A DNA stretch of 64,000 nt from positions 248,001 through 312,000 of the forward strand of contig QAOA01003946.1 of NCBI GenBank assembly GCA_003255065.1, in the 5' to 3' direction. Position numbers and translations under genes: made by a program. Of the stretch, positions 12,116 to 23,465 are shown piece after piece (positions within the stretch are counted from its first letter, which is position 1; each line of letters begins with the position of its first letter). The stretch is from Cercis canadensis. Lineage: Eukaryota; Streptophyta; Magnoliopsida; Fabales; Fabaceae. Below the pieces are notes generated by a model. It made no database searches and was not told where the DNA came from. It saw only the letters and a program-made list of their open reading frames with translations.

Positions 12116-13985
12116 ATGGATCCCTGCCCTTTCGTGCGACTCACCGTTGGTAATCTTGCTCTAAAGATTCCCGTTGCTTCTAAGCCAGCTCGCTCCGTTG
12201 TTCATCCATCGTCTGCTCCGTGTTTCTGCAAAATCAAACTCAAGAATTTCCCTCTTCAATCCGCTGTCGTCCCGTTTATTCCTCCCGAGAACCAGTTTCC
12301 TGACTCCCAAGTGCAGCCAATCGCCGCCACCTTTCACTTGAGTAAGTCTGGTATTGACAAGCTCGTTGGCAAATCCATCTTTGCTGGGAAACTCTGTCTC
12401 AAAATCTCGATCTACACTGGCCGGAGAGGCACAACTTGCGGTGTTAACTCCGGCAGGCTATTAGGTAAAATATCAGTGCCGCTGGATCTTGCGGGAACGG
12501 AAAATAAGGCTACGGTGTTTTACAATGGTTGGATTACAGTGGGCAAGGAAGCTAAAGGCTCGTCTGCGCAGTTCCACCTGAATGTGAAGGCAGAACCTGA
12601 TCCTAGATTTGTGTTTCAGTTCGACGGTGAACCTGAGTGTAGCCCGCAAGTTTTTCAGATCCAAGGCAACATTAGGCAACCCGTCTTCACCTGCAAGTTC
12701 AGTTTCAGAAACACCGGTGACCGGAATCAGCGCTCCAGGTCTGTTTGCTTAGGCTTTCACATCCTTACGGTTTCGTGATTTTACTTTACTTTTCCCACTT
12801 TTAGCGGTTTTCCTTAGATTCCAAACATTAGCATTAGCCAATTAAACGAATGCCGTTCTGTACTTGTACGATTACTCCCTCTGTTAAGTTCCTTACTGCT
12901 GTAATTCGAACCCTTGGAAGAGTAAAGTTTGGTAGGAAACTGTACGGTAAAGCCGCTATTGGTACACGTTTAATGTACTTAACTTGATACTAATGCACTT
13001 TACTCTATTGGACAACATCGGAAGATAAAGTTGAACACCACCTTCCTAAAACTAAACGGGTTTGCTTCAAAATTACTCTGTTCCCGAGGAAAGCTAGATA
13101 CAGAGTGTGATTCCTGGGTTTCAAGTGGTTTAGGGACTAATGTGTGGGGATACTAAGTTTAAACCTTTTAGAAAGTGAGAGGCTATGATGCTGCGTGGGG
13201 ATGTTTGTTCTTTGCTTGCTGTTTAATCTGTTCTCATGGAATATGCTATTTTTATTTACAGATCTTTACAGTTGGAGCCAGGCAGCTCTAGAAGCTGGTT
13301 GAGCTCGTTTGGAAGCGAGCGAGAGAGACCGGGAAAAGAACGCAAGGGTTGGTCAATCACGGTCCACGATCTTTCTGGTTCACCAGTTGCTGCTGCGTCC
13401 ATGGTCACGCCTTTCGTTGCCTCACCCGGTTCAGACCGAGTTAGCCGGTCCAATCCTGGGTCATGGCTCATTCTTCGACCGGGCGATGGCACTTGGAAGC
13501 CTTGGGGAAGACTCGAAGCTTGGCGCGAGCGCGGTGGTTCAGATGGACTTGGCTATCGCTTTGAGCTTATCCCAGACACAAGCGGCGGTATGAGCGCCGC
13601 TGGTATTGTTCTCGCCGAGTCCACACTCAACTCAAGCAGAGGAGGAAAGTTCGTGATCGACTTGGGCGCTGCCAACTCCAACGGACGCGCCACGCCGGGT
13701 AGCTCGACGTCGCCGGTGTGCAGCCCGAGGAGCAGTGGGGACTTCGGTTATGGCCTTTGGCCGTATTGTATGTACAGAGGGTTCGTAATGTCCGCGAGCG
13801 TTGAGGGTGAGGGGAAGTGCAGCAAACCCACGGTGGAGGTTAGTGTGCCACACGTGAACTGCACGGAGGATGCAGCCGCATTCGTGGCGTTAGCCGCAGC
13901 CGTTGATCTTAGTATGGACGCATGCAGGCTTTTCTCTCAACGGTTGAGAAAGGAGCTTTGCCAACAGCAGGATATGCTTGGCTGA
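12116..13985 (+). CDS. DUF1005 family protein (family of Arabidopsis ASG1)
   Basis: Two exons (12116-12738 and 13262-13985) make 448 aa. The start MDPCPFVRLTVGNLALKIP, the C2-like stretches AGKLCLKISIYTGRRG and the core GWSITVHDLSGSPVAAASMVTPFV with NPGSWLILRP are typical of the plant DUF1005 family. The C-terminal half has the usual FGYGLWPYCMYRGFVMSASVEG and ends in a helix rich in Ala and Arg. The family includes ABIOTIC STRESS GENE 1 in Arabidopsis and potato; its biochemical role is not known. Codon choice in the exons is GC-richer than the flanks. The exon 2 boundary was chosen because AG|A TCT TTA CAG continues the frame. The leader contains an upstream ORF. Confidence 0.9.
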
Positions 13986-13989
13986 TCCG

Positions 13990-14357
13990 GAATTTTCTCT
14001 TGTCGTTTTCCTGTTTTTCCCCGTCGTTTTTAAAAAATTTTAATGGGGTTCTTAATTTTTGGGCAAGGATTTTACTACTAACACATTTTACAGGCTGTAC
14101 AGGGAGAGTGAGGCATATTAGATTGGGCACTCTTGTTTTTACGTGTTTGGCTTGGTATTGATTTTCCCTTTTCCTCTTTTTTCNGAATTTTCTCTTGTCG
14201 TTTTTAAAAAATTTTAATGGGGTTCTTAATTTTTGGGCAAGGATTTTACTACTAACACATTTTACAGGCTGTACAGGGAGAGTGAGGCATATTAGATTGG
14301 GCACTCTTGTTTTTACGTGTTTGGCTTGGTATTGATTTTCCCTTTTCCTCTTTTTTC
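13990..14357. other. Single-N assembly join with duplicated flanks
   Basis: The sequence 13990-14183 is repeated at 14185-14357, directly either side of one N at 14184. The copies match except for about 21 bp missing in the second, near the start (TTTTCCTGTTTTTCCCCGTCG or a shifted equivalent). A tandem duplication with an N exactly at the junction is the mark of two overlapping contig ends placed side by side. It lies in the 3'UTR of the DUF1005 gene, so the real 3' end is probably about 170-190 bp shorter. Confidence 0.85.
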
Positions 14358-14774
14358 CTCCGTTATGGGAAATCAAAGAAGCTGGCTTTTTTGTTTTAGT
14401 ATTATGGCCACTGACTCGTGTTTATTATTATTTTTTAATCTTTTTTGTCATTTAAGCTGTAAGGACAGTAAACTGAATGATATGGATTGTCAATCGATTG
14501 TTGGCAAGGCATTAATTAATTGTGTTTTTATGTTTTTTTTGAGATAATTGGCTAAATGATTAATGTTGTTATTTTTTAGTTAAGAGAGATTCGAACATGA
14601 GATAAGGGGCTGAAAGATGGTCTTTAAGGCTGAAGGCAAATCATTAAGCCCGTGTCTCTTTGTGATAGTATATCTTTTTTAATGTCATTTAGATTTTTTT
14701 ATTTTATTTTTAATGGCATATAGATTTTAGATAGGAGAGTTTGAAGCTAAGATGAGTGAGTTCAGGTTACTTAA

Positions 14775-15005
14775 TAATTTTGGTGACATTTAAAAGTTTT
14801 GAAAAATTAAGTTATTTATAATGTGTCAAAATATATAATTTTTTTATAAAATATAAAAACGACACGAATTAAAAAATTATTTTTGTAAGTTTATTTTTTA
14901 GCATATTTTTTTATATTGTGTCGATCTTATATTTTATACGAAATTATATATTTTTACACTTATAAGATAATTTAATTTTTTGAAATATTTATAATGACAT
15001 TAAAA
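14775..15005. repeat. Foldback MITE
   Basis: Left arm about 14783-14868 and right arm about 14917-15003 are inverted copies. GACATTT...TTAAGTTATTTATAATGTGTC on the left pairs with the complement of GACAC..TTATAAGATAATTTAA...AATGACATT on the right, and ATATATAATTTTTTTATAAA pairs with the ATAC..AAATTATATATTTTT stretch. Very AT-rich, with no ORF. It resembles the element at about 35768-36027. Confidence 0.6.
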
Positions 15006-17829
15006 TTATATTGTAAGTTGTATTGAGTCTCATTAAAAGGTGTAATGTTACCATCTCAAATAAAGATAGTAGCTTAGCCTTTACCTTTTAGATAATACTA
15101 ATGTTTGTGCTTAATTTTTTTTGGTAGGATATTTGTGTTAATATATGAGAGTTGAGAGGTTGGGGGTTGTTGGGGATTGGGTTGTAGTGGTATGTGCGTG
15201 CACGTTTTGAATTAAGCCTTAAATAGAGTAATGTGGATAATAGCTGTAGTGCACTTAATTGCAGAGTAGTTTGGGGCGTGGGTTTAGGGAGGTTAGTAGA
15301 TAAATTAAAATTAAGCGCATAATAATTATGATATTTGGGCGATGACTTTGTGGTGGAGGTCATAGGATTAGGGTTTTGTGGGATTGGTGGGATTTATTAA
15401 TAATTGGTAGGGTAGGAAGGGAAGGAGTGTTAGCTTGACTTGAGACTGAAGAACGTAGATATTACGTAGAAATGTGAGTTGGAAAATGGGATGCATTATG
15501 TTGCACGAGTGAGTAAATATAAACAATAATAATGGATAAAATTATTAGAGATGATTGGGTAGCGCGGTGGAGTTGGAGTGGTGGTGGTGGGGTAGAGGGG
15601 TAGAGGCGTAGAGACTAGAGTAGAGAGTGAGTTATGTGGCGGGGTCTTGTGCATTGTGGTCCAATTGCATTTGCAATCTCTCTCTCTCTGTTCCAAGTTC
15701 CAACTACGCAGTAAGCAGCAGGTGTCGCGCGCTTTTTTCCTTTGGGACCGGGACCAATCTGATATCTCTTATCCTAAATACAAATATTGAAGATGGGCAG
15801 CACAGCTGAAAAAGGAAAAGATAAAGAGAAAAACCAAAAACAAAGAGAAAAGGACCATAACTTATTCATTTTTTGAGTCAGGGGGAGGTTGTGGTGGGTA
15901 GTGCTGGCAGTGTGTGGGTAACTGTAATCGAGTAGCTAATGTTAGTGGTTAGGGCAGAGGTAGACAGAGAAAGAAGAGGACGGTGGGCTGGGTTAGCAGG
16001 TGGAGAGCAAGAGGATTAGAGGCAGCAACAAATGAGGTTCACAAGTTCATGTGATGTGGCTGTGTCGTGAAATTATGTTTTTGCACTGTAAATGAGTTGG
16101 GAACTTGGCAGTGGGCCAAAAAAACATATATTAACCTCTTCTCTTGCTCTCGTGGAGTGACTTGACTGTCTCATCTCAGCCTTCTGTTGGAAAGTGACGA
16201 GTGAGAAAGCGTACAGACCTTCACTGCCACACCACCACCACCACCACCACATGACGCTCTTCTCTTCTAATCTCATGTGTCACGGCCCACAGTCACCAAT
16301 TACCAAATCAATGGGCTCACTCTTCACTCAAAAAAGTTTTCATTACTCATTCATCCTCACAACTTCCTCTCCCGCTCTAAATATTTTTCTCTTCTTTTTT
16401 TCCTTTTTTCTATACGTAGTTTTTCATTAAACCAAAGCTAATATCAAGTATCATTTCTTAATGGGATTAATACAATAATTTCCTAAATTAAACACGCAAG
16501 CAAAAGGCTCATTAATAAAAGATGGAATCTCACTACCATGTTTCTTGGCTGCATTGCCCATCATTATAATTTCCCAAAAATCCTCCTCGTTAGTGTCAGT
16601 ATATCACGTTCATGCTTAACCATATATATAATAAGTACTATGCTGCGTATATTAATTAATTAGTCCCATATAATCTGCATTGTTTCTGTTACTTAATACC
16701 TAATTATTCTTACCACAGACACCAAATAATTAAAAAATTCCGAAAAATACAAATTGATTTGTGGTCTGGTGTCAGTATTGGAAAATTTGGGTCAAAGTAA
16801 CTGAGGGCAAGGGACTCAAACTTAGCTTAACCTTGGTTTTGATGTTATTTAATTAGGTGAACTCATCTGAGGCGTGGGTTCTAAGTAAATGAATGCCTGT
16901 CGTTCAATCCTAGCATAGAGAAAGGTACGTGTCTTCCAAGTCCCAATGACTCTCTTTGCCTTTTTTGGTTTAATTAATTAATTGATATTTTAAGAAAGTA
17001 TATTATGTGAGTAGAATCACTTTGATTCTTATTATTAAAGAAAAATATCATTAACCCAAAAGTTATTGGTATTATGGTATTAAACAAACTATTTGATGTT
17101 TGATTATTATTATTACTATTACGAAGACAAAATAAACTGTCAAACAAAAGCATTGTTTATTTTAACTTATGAATACAGCTAATGGCATATAATTAAGGAG
17201 ATGTAGTTTTGGCAAATTATAATTAATTAATCCTATGCACGAGTCAGATTCATACAAATGGATATGTCTTCATTCGGCTATCAATCCAATTCCAATTTCC
17301 AACTAGGCATCCATTGCAGAGCCCATGAGCTTTAAGGAAAATGTTACCAAAAAGGCAATAAAAATGGATGTGTCTTGGGCAAGCAGATTCGTGCACGCTG
17401 CTGGGTTCCTTTTATTTTTATTCCTCATTTCTTTTGTTTTTTTTTTTTTTTTGCTAATTTTATAATAAAAATGAGGGACATGGCTTGGGTGAGTTATCTT
17501 TCTTGAAATTTTATAAATTAAATTAGTTAGAGAGTTAGCACAGGAGAGAGGAGACGACTCTGCCAGAAGAAACGAGGTATTACAATCACATAAAATAAAA
17601 AGCTACGAAAGGGTCGAAACCCACAAAACCACGTATAAAAAATGATAATGAATAATGATAACTTTGTTCTCGTGTCGTCGTTGTCAAAAGCAGTTACGAT
17701 AACATAAGGTTCGTATTTAGTTCATATCATCTAGAATGTTCTACTGGAATTAATGTTCACAAAATTCTGTCTAAGAATTACATATATAAAATAAGAGAAT
17801 TAATATTTTGTTCCATACAAATATGATAA
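15006..17829. other. Gene-poor spacer with a pyrimidine/purine-skewed stretch
   Basis: No ORF here resembles a protein. From about 15120 to 16430 the minus strand is strongly C/T-rich, with short CT repeats near 15676-15690 and a CCA repeat near 16229-16250. This resembles a plant promoter or leader more than random spacer, but no coding exon follows on either strand. The rest is AT-rich. I see no tRNA or recognisable microRNA. Confidence 0.4.
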
Positions 17830-17991
17830 TTTTTTACACTCGTTATTTTCACATTTAATTTTGTTAATGATACATATCATTTAATGTCTAAATATAATAT
17901 AAAAAATTTGTAGTCAATTATAAAATCTTCATTTAATATATACATTTTTTAGTCAAAGTTTTAAAAAATTCATATTAATTGAAGGTAATAT

Positions 17992-18935
17992 TAGGATTGT
18001 TCACGGGTCGGTTCGAGCGGGTTGAGGGCTGAATTAGAAACCAAACTGTACTTCATCATGTGATTCAGTTCGGTTCGGGTTTGAGTGAAAAAAAAAAGAT
18101 TGAAACCGAACTAAACCGAACCGATGATACTCGGTTTGGTTCGGTTTGATGGTTGGTTTGGTTACTAAACACAAGAAAAAAAAAATACAAAAGAGAGATT
18201 AGAGAGACCTAGAAGGCAAAAAGACACCAAAGGCAGAAAAAGAACAATGAAGAGATGGAGAGTGGAGACAGAGAGATGGAGTGGAGAGAAAAAGAAATCG
18301 ATGAAGGGGAGAAAGAAAGAGATGGAGAGAGAAGGGGATGAAGATCGATGGAGAGGAAGTGGCCTCACTGCAGCCGATGCTTGCGTGTACAGCAAAGCAA
18401 TCTCTGATTCTCTATGACTTTCATCACAGCTTCTGCATCATAGTCATTAGGGTCTAAGGTTTCGTCCACCAATTCTATGTGCAAACCTCTTTCATACAAT
18501 TTCCACTTTCCATGCCTGTTAAGTAGGACCAAAGTTCACAAAGAGAAATGAAATAGAAGAAAATGAGGTTCTTCTTCTTCTTTGTCTTTCTCTCTCTCTC
18601 TCTCTCTCTAATTGCTGCTTCTTCCTCTCTCTCCTGAAAGATTGAAACATTGCAAACTTTGGAATTGGAAAATCGATGGTGAGAAAGAGAAGGGTTTGAG
18701 GGTTAAGTTGAAAATGACGTAGTTTTAATCCTTGTATGACATATTAGTTTATGTGGTGCGGTTCGGGTTTATCCGCGGGTTAAAATCTCAAAATCGACAG
18801 TCAACCTGCAATTAATCGGTTTACTGCTTTCTGGGCCGAACCAACCCAATGAGTGCGGTTTGAGCGGCCCGATGGGTGCGGTTTTGATCAGTTCGAGCAG
18901 GTTTTGCGGGTTGACCCGCCCAATGAACACCCCTA
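17992..18935. mobile_element. Non-autonomous hAT-like DNA transposon with 8-bp target duplication
   Basis: The 944-bp element is bounded by GGTAATAT at 17984-17991 and again at 18936-18943, an 8-bp target-site duplication typical of hAT transposons. Its ends are imperfect inverted repeats: TAGGATTGTTCACGGGTCGG on the left, and TAGGGGTGTTCATTGGGCGG read inward from the right. Subterminal regions repeat GGTTCGG/CCGAACC-type motifs many times (about 18000-18160 and 18755-18920), as hAT ends do. There is no transposase frame. The interior holds a receptor-kinase fragment and purine-rich low-complexity sequence, so it looks like a gene-fragment-carrying, Pack-type non-autonomous element. Confidence 0.82.
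18361..18520 (-). pseudogene. Receptor-like kinase fragment captured inside the hAT element
   Basis: Read on the minus strand, about 18411-18520 gives WKLYERGLHIELVDETLDPN followed by DYDAEAVMKVIE. About 18361-18401, in another frame, gives IALLYTQASAAVRP. In order and spacing these match the end of the kinase domain (subdomains X-XI) of plant receptor-like kinases, best the cysteine-rich RLK type with ALLCTQASAA.RP. A small indel between the two blocks breaks the frame, the usual Cys is Tyr, and similarity stops after RP. It is a dead fragment of about 50 codons, not a gene. Confidence 0.72.
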
Positions 18936-19012
18936 GGTAATATAGTCTATATTATATTTAGACATTAAACAAGATGTGACATTAACAAAATATAGTGTCA
19001 AAATAACGACTC

Positions 19013-20289
19013 TCTAATTTTTAATTTGGCTTCTAATAATAATAAAAGAAAAAGAGTAAAATTCTTACTTATTGGTTAGTGTTCATCCTTTGTGATTCTG
19101 CTATTAGTTGAATGTCATGAGCTGAAAGTTGATACTATTTTTTTCATTGCTATAAGATAGATGGAATTAAATTTATAGCTAAGGAAAAAAAATGAGCATT
19201 CAAATCTGGAATTTTTAACTTTTAAAGAGATTCTTGAATCAATTATATTATTTGTTTTTGTGTAAAGTTTTATGATTTCAATGTCATACATCAATAATTA
19301 GTTACTTAGATGTTATATCCCATTCTCAAATTTTATTGGATTAGACAGAGTGTAAAGAATAAACTAAACCTATTATACTCTTTAGCGATTATGAAAATGT
19401 AACTTATGTTTGTTCAAATATTTAAGTAAAGTATACTTTTTTTTTGGGGAGAGAGATTATGAAATTTTTTTCATATTGAAACAAATGCTACAATCTTAAT
19501 TTTATTAAATTCGCATTTGAGCTATATAAAAATAAAAGTTTAATTGAATCCAACAAAAATTGCATTGTGTTAATTGTAAATATGTGACACATTATAAATT
19601 TAAATAAATGTATAAAAGGTCATAATTATTCACCCCTACTTAGGGTAAGATGACATTATCTAAACAAAATATACTAGTTCCATCATGCAACCTTCGATCC
19701 ATAAGGTGAAAGAATTTTGAGTTACTTAGATTTTGTTTGTATTAGCTTTAGGAAATATATTTTGTTGCTTTTAAGGGAGAAAGATTAAAAGTTTCACAAG
19801 CATTTAATTACAAAAAATATTCTTTTTGGTACAATTATTAAAAATTATTTGATACCAACAAGATGTTGGCTTAGTGTAAGTAGGCTGAGCCTCAATGCGA
19901 TTTAAGTCAAAAGTCTTGAATTCGAATATTTAGAGTTATACTTGTTAGGAGAAATTTGAATTAATCCCATATCTAAGTGTAAACCAAAAAGAATTAAAAA
20001 TTATTTGATAATACTAAATTTAAATAGTTTTATTTAATAAATCAATAATAATATTAGATTTAATTGCTTGATAATGTATTTACTGTTTATCAATAAGTTT
20101 ACATATGTTATTAAACCCGACAAAATCCCCGATCCGGTTCCCTGGTTGCCGCCCTGGCGTCGGAGGATTAAAATGCCCTTGCTAAGCGGCGTCGTTCTCA
20201 TAGTTGTATGATGTTTGAGGTTTGACTGTTATCTGAGATCCCTCAACACGGTGAACTGAGAATCAGAGTGTGGCAGAAGGAAGACGAAA
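19013..20289. other. AT-rich spacer before the ERG28 gene
   Basis: No ORF or RNA gene is recognised. Near 19860-19980 a stretch contains TTGGCTTAGTGTAAGTAGGC and CTTGAATTCGAATA, faintly like a tRNA-derived SINE promoter. It is too degraded to call. The last 100 bp are GC-richer and are probably the promoter and leader of the next gene. Confidence 0.35.
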
Positions 20290-22361
20290 ATGAAAGCGCT
20301 AGGATGGTGGCTAATGCTGGTGGGAACTCTTCGATTAGCCTCTGTTTGGTTCGGTTTCTTCAACATTTGGGCTCTTAGAGTCGCCGTCTTCTCCAACACT
20401 ACAAGTCAGTTCTCTTCCTCATCTCTAGTTCCAATTGTTTTTAATAAAAGCAATTTGTTTTCAATTTCTTTGATTCATTATTAGGGGAGACTAGTGTAGT
20501 CGTGTTTAGCTCGATTCAGTAGAATCACTTTTCAAGGACCATCGCTCTTATCAATAAATCAATCCCTTTCCCTGCATGTTTCAATGATGGATATTGTCGG
20601 GTCCGCAGTAAGCTTCTTCCTAGGTAGCTGGAGACAGGGTGCTGTTTCAGCGGCTGCAATGGGGTTCTCTGTTTTTTTTTCTTCCTTTTTTTGGGAGCTA
20701 AGATATGTTTTGCTGAGTCAAACAAGCAAAACCTAAGGGGAGATCCAATGTATGAAATCTTCTGGATCCCAGCGCAGAAAATTCTTGCAACTAATTTGTA
20801 CTTTCCAGTATCTTTTTGGATTTTACAAGGCAAAATCAGTGTACCTGCTTTTTCCTTTTACAAGCAAACCGGGTGTTTCCTGAGTGGTTTCTCCATGCAT
20901 TGATTTTCAATTTTCAATATCCTTTTAGTTATGAGTTGAAAATTTCCCTGCTTTGACAGTGCTTTTACAAAATTCTCTCAATTTTTTTTCACATTCCTAT
21001 CTCTTCGTACCAATTTGTTTATCGAATGGCTTTCACAAGATGGCTTTCTGGAACATGTATGAGTTATTGCGTGTTGAATAATTAGCAGATGCTAGCAGGA
21101 GCAAGAGAGCAATTTCCCAAATTCCAAGTTATTTCAAGACTCTCTGGCCAATGCAGGACTTTCTACCCTTATAACCTTAATGCTTTCTGCTTGCATAACC
21201 CTTTCAAAACCCTATGCTTTACCATAGTTTGTTTCATTGTCACAAGTCTTCAATTTGTTAACATCCTGTTCTCAAGCCTATTTATTCCCCAAAAATCAGC
21301 AGCATATTGAAGTTGATATTGTTTCATAAATTGTCTTGAAATCTGCTGCCAGCTCATAGAGGAAGTAATTGAATATATTGTCTATGCTAACCCCATCTTA
21401 GAGTAAACTGCACATGATTATGCCATACCTGTTGAGAAAAAAAGAGGAGGGAGGGGGAAATTAAAAAAAAAAAAAAAAAACCCACCTGATTGAGTCTTTA
21501 GGCTGCCTTCATTTTCATATGTTTAAAATGATATTACATTTATACAGACATCTTTTGATGACAGCTGAAACTTTCTTGGACGGGTAAAATTCATTAATAA
21601 TGACCTTTACTGCACTATTTAAGCTTTTGTATCAACAATTGTTTCAAACATTATCTTTCTAATGCCATATGAATTTCAGAAAACTGATACTTGTCATTAA
21701 TTGTTGCGCAGTGACCGAAGTTCATGGACGCACATTTGGAGTTTGGACACTTTTGACCTGCACCCTTTGTTATCTGTGTGCATTTAACCTTGAGAACAGG
21801 CCTCTATATCTGGCTACTTTCTTGTCGTTCATCTATGCATTTGGTCATTTCTTGACCGAATACCTGATTTATCGTACAATGGCAATTTCCAATCTCACTA
21901 CTGTTGGCATATTTGCAGGTATGAATAATCCTCTCCATGTTTGCCACCAAATTGACATGCATTTCATAATTGTTTTCTTTATATTTAAACTAAATATTTT
22001 TATTTCTTTTTCCTGACTGATTGTTCTATACTTCTATATTTACTGTCACTTATCTGCTTAATCTTGTGTGCCAAGTTGAACTGAGGCTAAACCAATAAAC
22101 GTAAATAAACTAATAAGAAAAAAATGGGACCAAAAACAGAGAAAAGGACCTTGAAGTTAAATGCAAGTTCTCTGCTGTATTCTTTCATATCTACTATTAT
22201 TTTGTAAAGATACTTTCCCATTATGTTAGGGTTATTTACTTAAATGAATGAAACACACATTTCTTTTAAATCTAACTTATAATTTATTATTAGGGACATC
22301 AATAGTATGGATGCTAATGCAGTGGAATGCACACCAGAACGTCCACTTGAAGCACTCTTGA
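20290..22361 (+). CDS. ERG28: ERG28-like ergosterol biosynthetic protein 28 homologue
   Basis: ERG28 is a small ER membrane protein that tethers the sterol C-4 demethylation enzymes. Three exons, 20290-20404, 21712-21918 and 22294-22361, join to 129 aa. The start MKALGWWLMLVGTLRLASVW, the junction block TMTEVHGRTFGVWTLLTCTLC and AFGHFLTEYLIYRTM match the plant family closely along the full usual length. Four hydrophobic segments are visible: about residues 5-30, 50-65, 72-90 and 100-118. No signal peptide or catalytic residues are expected for this scaffold. Splice sites are ordinary GT-AG. Confidence 0.92.
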
Positions 22362-23465
22362 AAGAATTAGCAAGTAACATTCCCTGCATCTTTTCTGCTG
22401 GTGGAGAGGATTTTCATTACAGGATATGTTGAACTTTCTTCTGTTCAATTCATATGGAACAAAGATAACTCCAGAACCTTTGATCAGAGTAAGATCCGAA
22501 GTTTTTCCCCCTCGTGATAACAAAGGAAAAAGATTGTATTCCATGTTTTTATTGTTGAATCATGTTAGAAATAAGAGATAAGGTTCTGAATATCCCATAC
22601 CCATACTTGATTTTATTTAGAACATAGGAGGCATTTAATGTGCCACAACTACTACCAGCTTCCTGGAGGTTTTTTTTTTTTTCTTTTTTTTTTCCTCGTT
22701 TTGTGAGTGACTGAACAGCTCTGGGGTAATATCATACCGCAACGCCTAGTCGTATGCATCCTAGTGGAGTGGCGGACCTGCTTTCATGGTCCAGCTCAAC
22801 AAGCCTTCTCGAACTCGTTTTGCATTTCTTTTCAGGTTCCACTCTATATGGGGCAATGCAATAAAGATAAAACTTTCGTTTTGTTTGCTATCCAAGTTTT
22901 GTTAGGATCTCCATTCTCCGGTATTTATTATACCAAATCTGAGTGGCCCAGTTACTCCAAATCACCTGCCAGTCCATATGATTCTCCATGATATGGTTTA
23001 TACTGACATTTTCATTAACATAAACATAATAGTACGACAACTATCTACCGAATTAATAGCAATTGTCGATAAATCCTATTTGGCATAGCCTCCCAACATA
23101 AATTTAAACTAAATTCATAAATATTCTCATCTGAAAGGGGGAAAAAAAAAGCGCTGCTAATAGGCAGAAAGCATGTATAATTGCTCATCCATCTTATCTT
23201 ATAATCTGAAAGATAGACCAAGGAAAAAAAATTTCAAGATCTTATACCGTAGCAGTTACTTGGCTGGCTACAACTTCACCATGAGTTTTCTTTGAATCCC
23301 ATGTTTGTCGTGTCTCTGAAACCTTGTTTTAATATTAGAGATATAAAATCTCTCAATTCTAATGCTAAGCATATTCCAAATTCTCCTCTTTGCCAATCCC
23401 TGGATTACATGGATTTACATTCTGATTAGCAGTTGTCCCATTCAAAGAACCAGAAATTTCTAACA
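22362..23465. other. Spacer between convergent genes
   Basis: This holds the 3' flank of ERG28 from the left and that of the minus-strand membrane-protein gene from the right. A T-rich run lies near 22671-22694. I see no further gene. Confidence 0.4.

Larger units (their letters stand above)
17835..19012. repeat. Foldback element interrupted by an hAT-like insertion
   Basis: The arm at about 17840-17900 (CGTTATTTT...TTTTGTTAATG...TTTAATGTCTAAATATAA) is matched in inverted order at about 18949-19009 (TTATATTTAGACATTAAA...CATTAACAAAA...AAAATAACG). The two arms are now 1 kb apart because the element at 17992-18935 inserted into the loop. Removing it and one copy of its target duplication restores a foldback of about 230 bp. 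Confidence 0.75.

Noticed and set aside
16790..16930. Possible tRNA-derived SINE (GTTCAATCC box)
   Set aside because: Only one promoter-like box is visible, with no A box at the right spacing, no poly-A tail and no target duplication.
18165..18360. Minus-strand frame rich in Ser/Leu/Phe after the kinase fragment
   Set aside because: Translation of GA/CT low-complexity sequence inside the hAT element; similarity to kinases ends at the RP residues.
19860..19980. tRNA-like stretch with GAATTCGAAT
   Set aside because: Does not fold into a cloverleaf by eye and the B box is imperfect. At best a decayed SINE.
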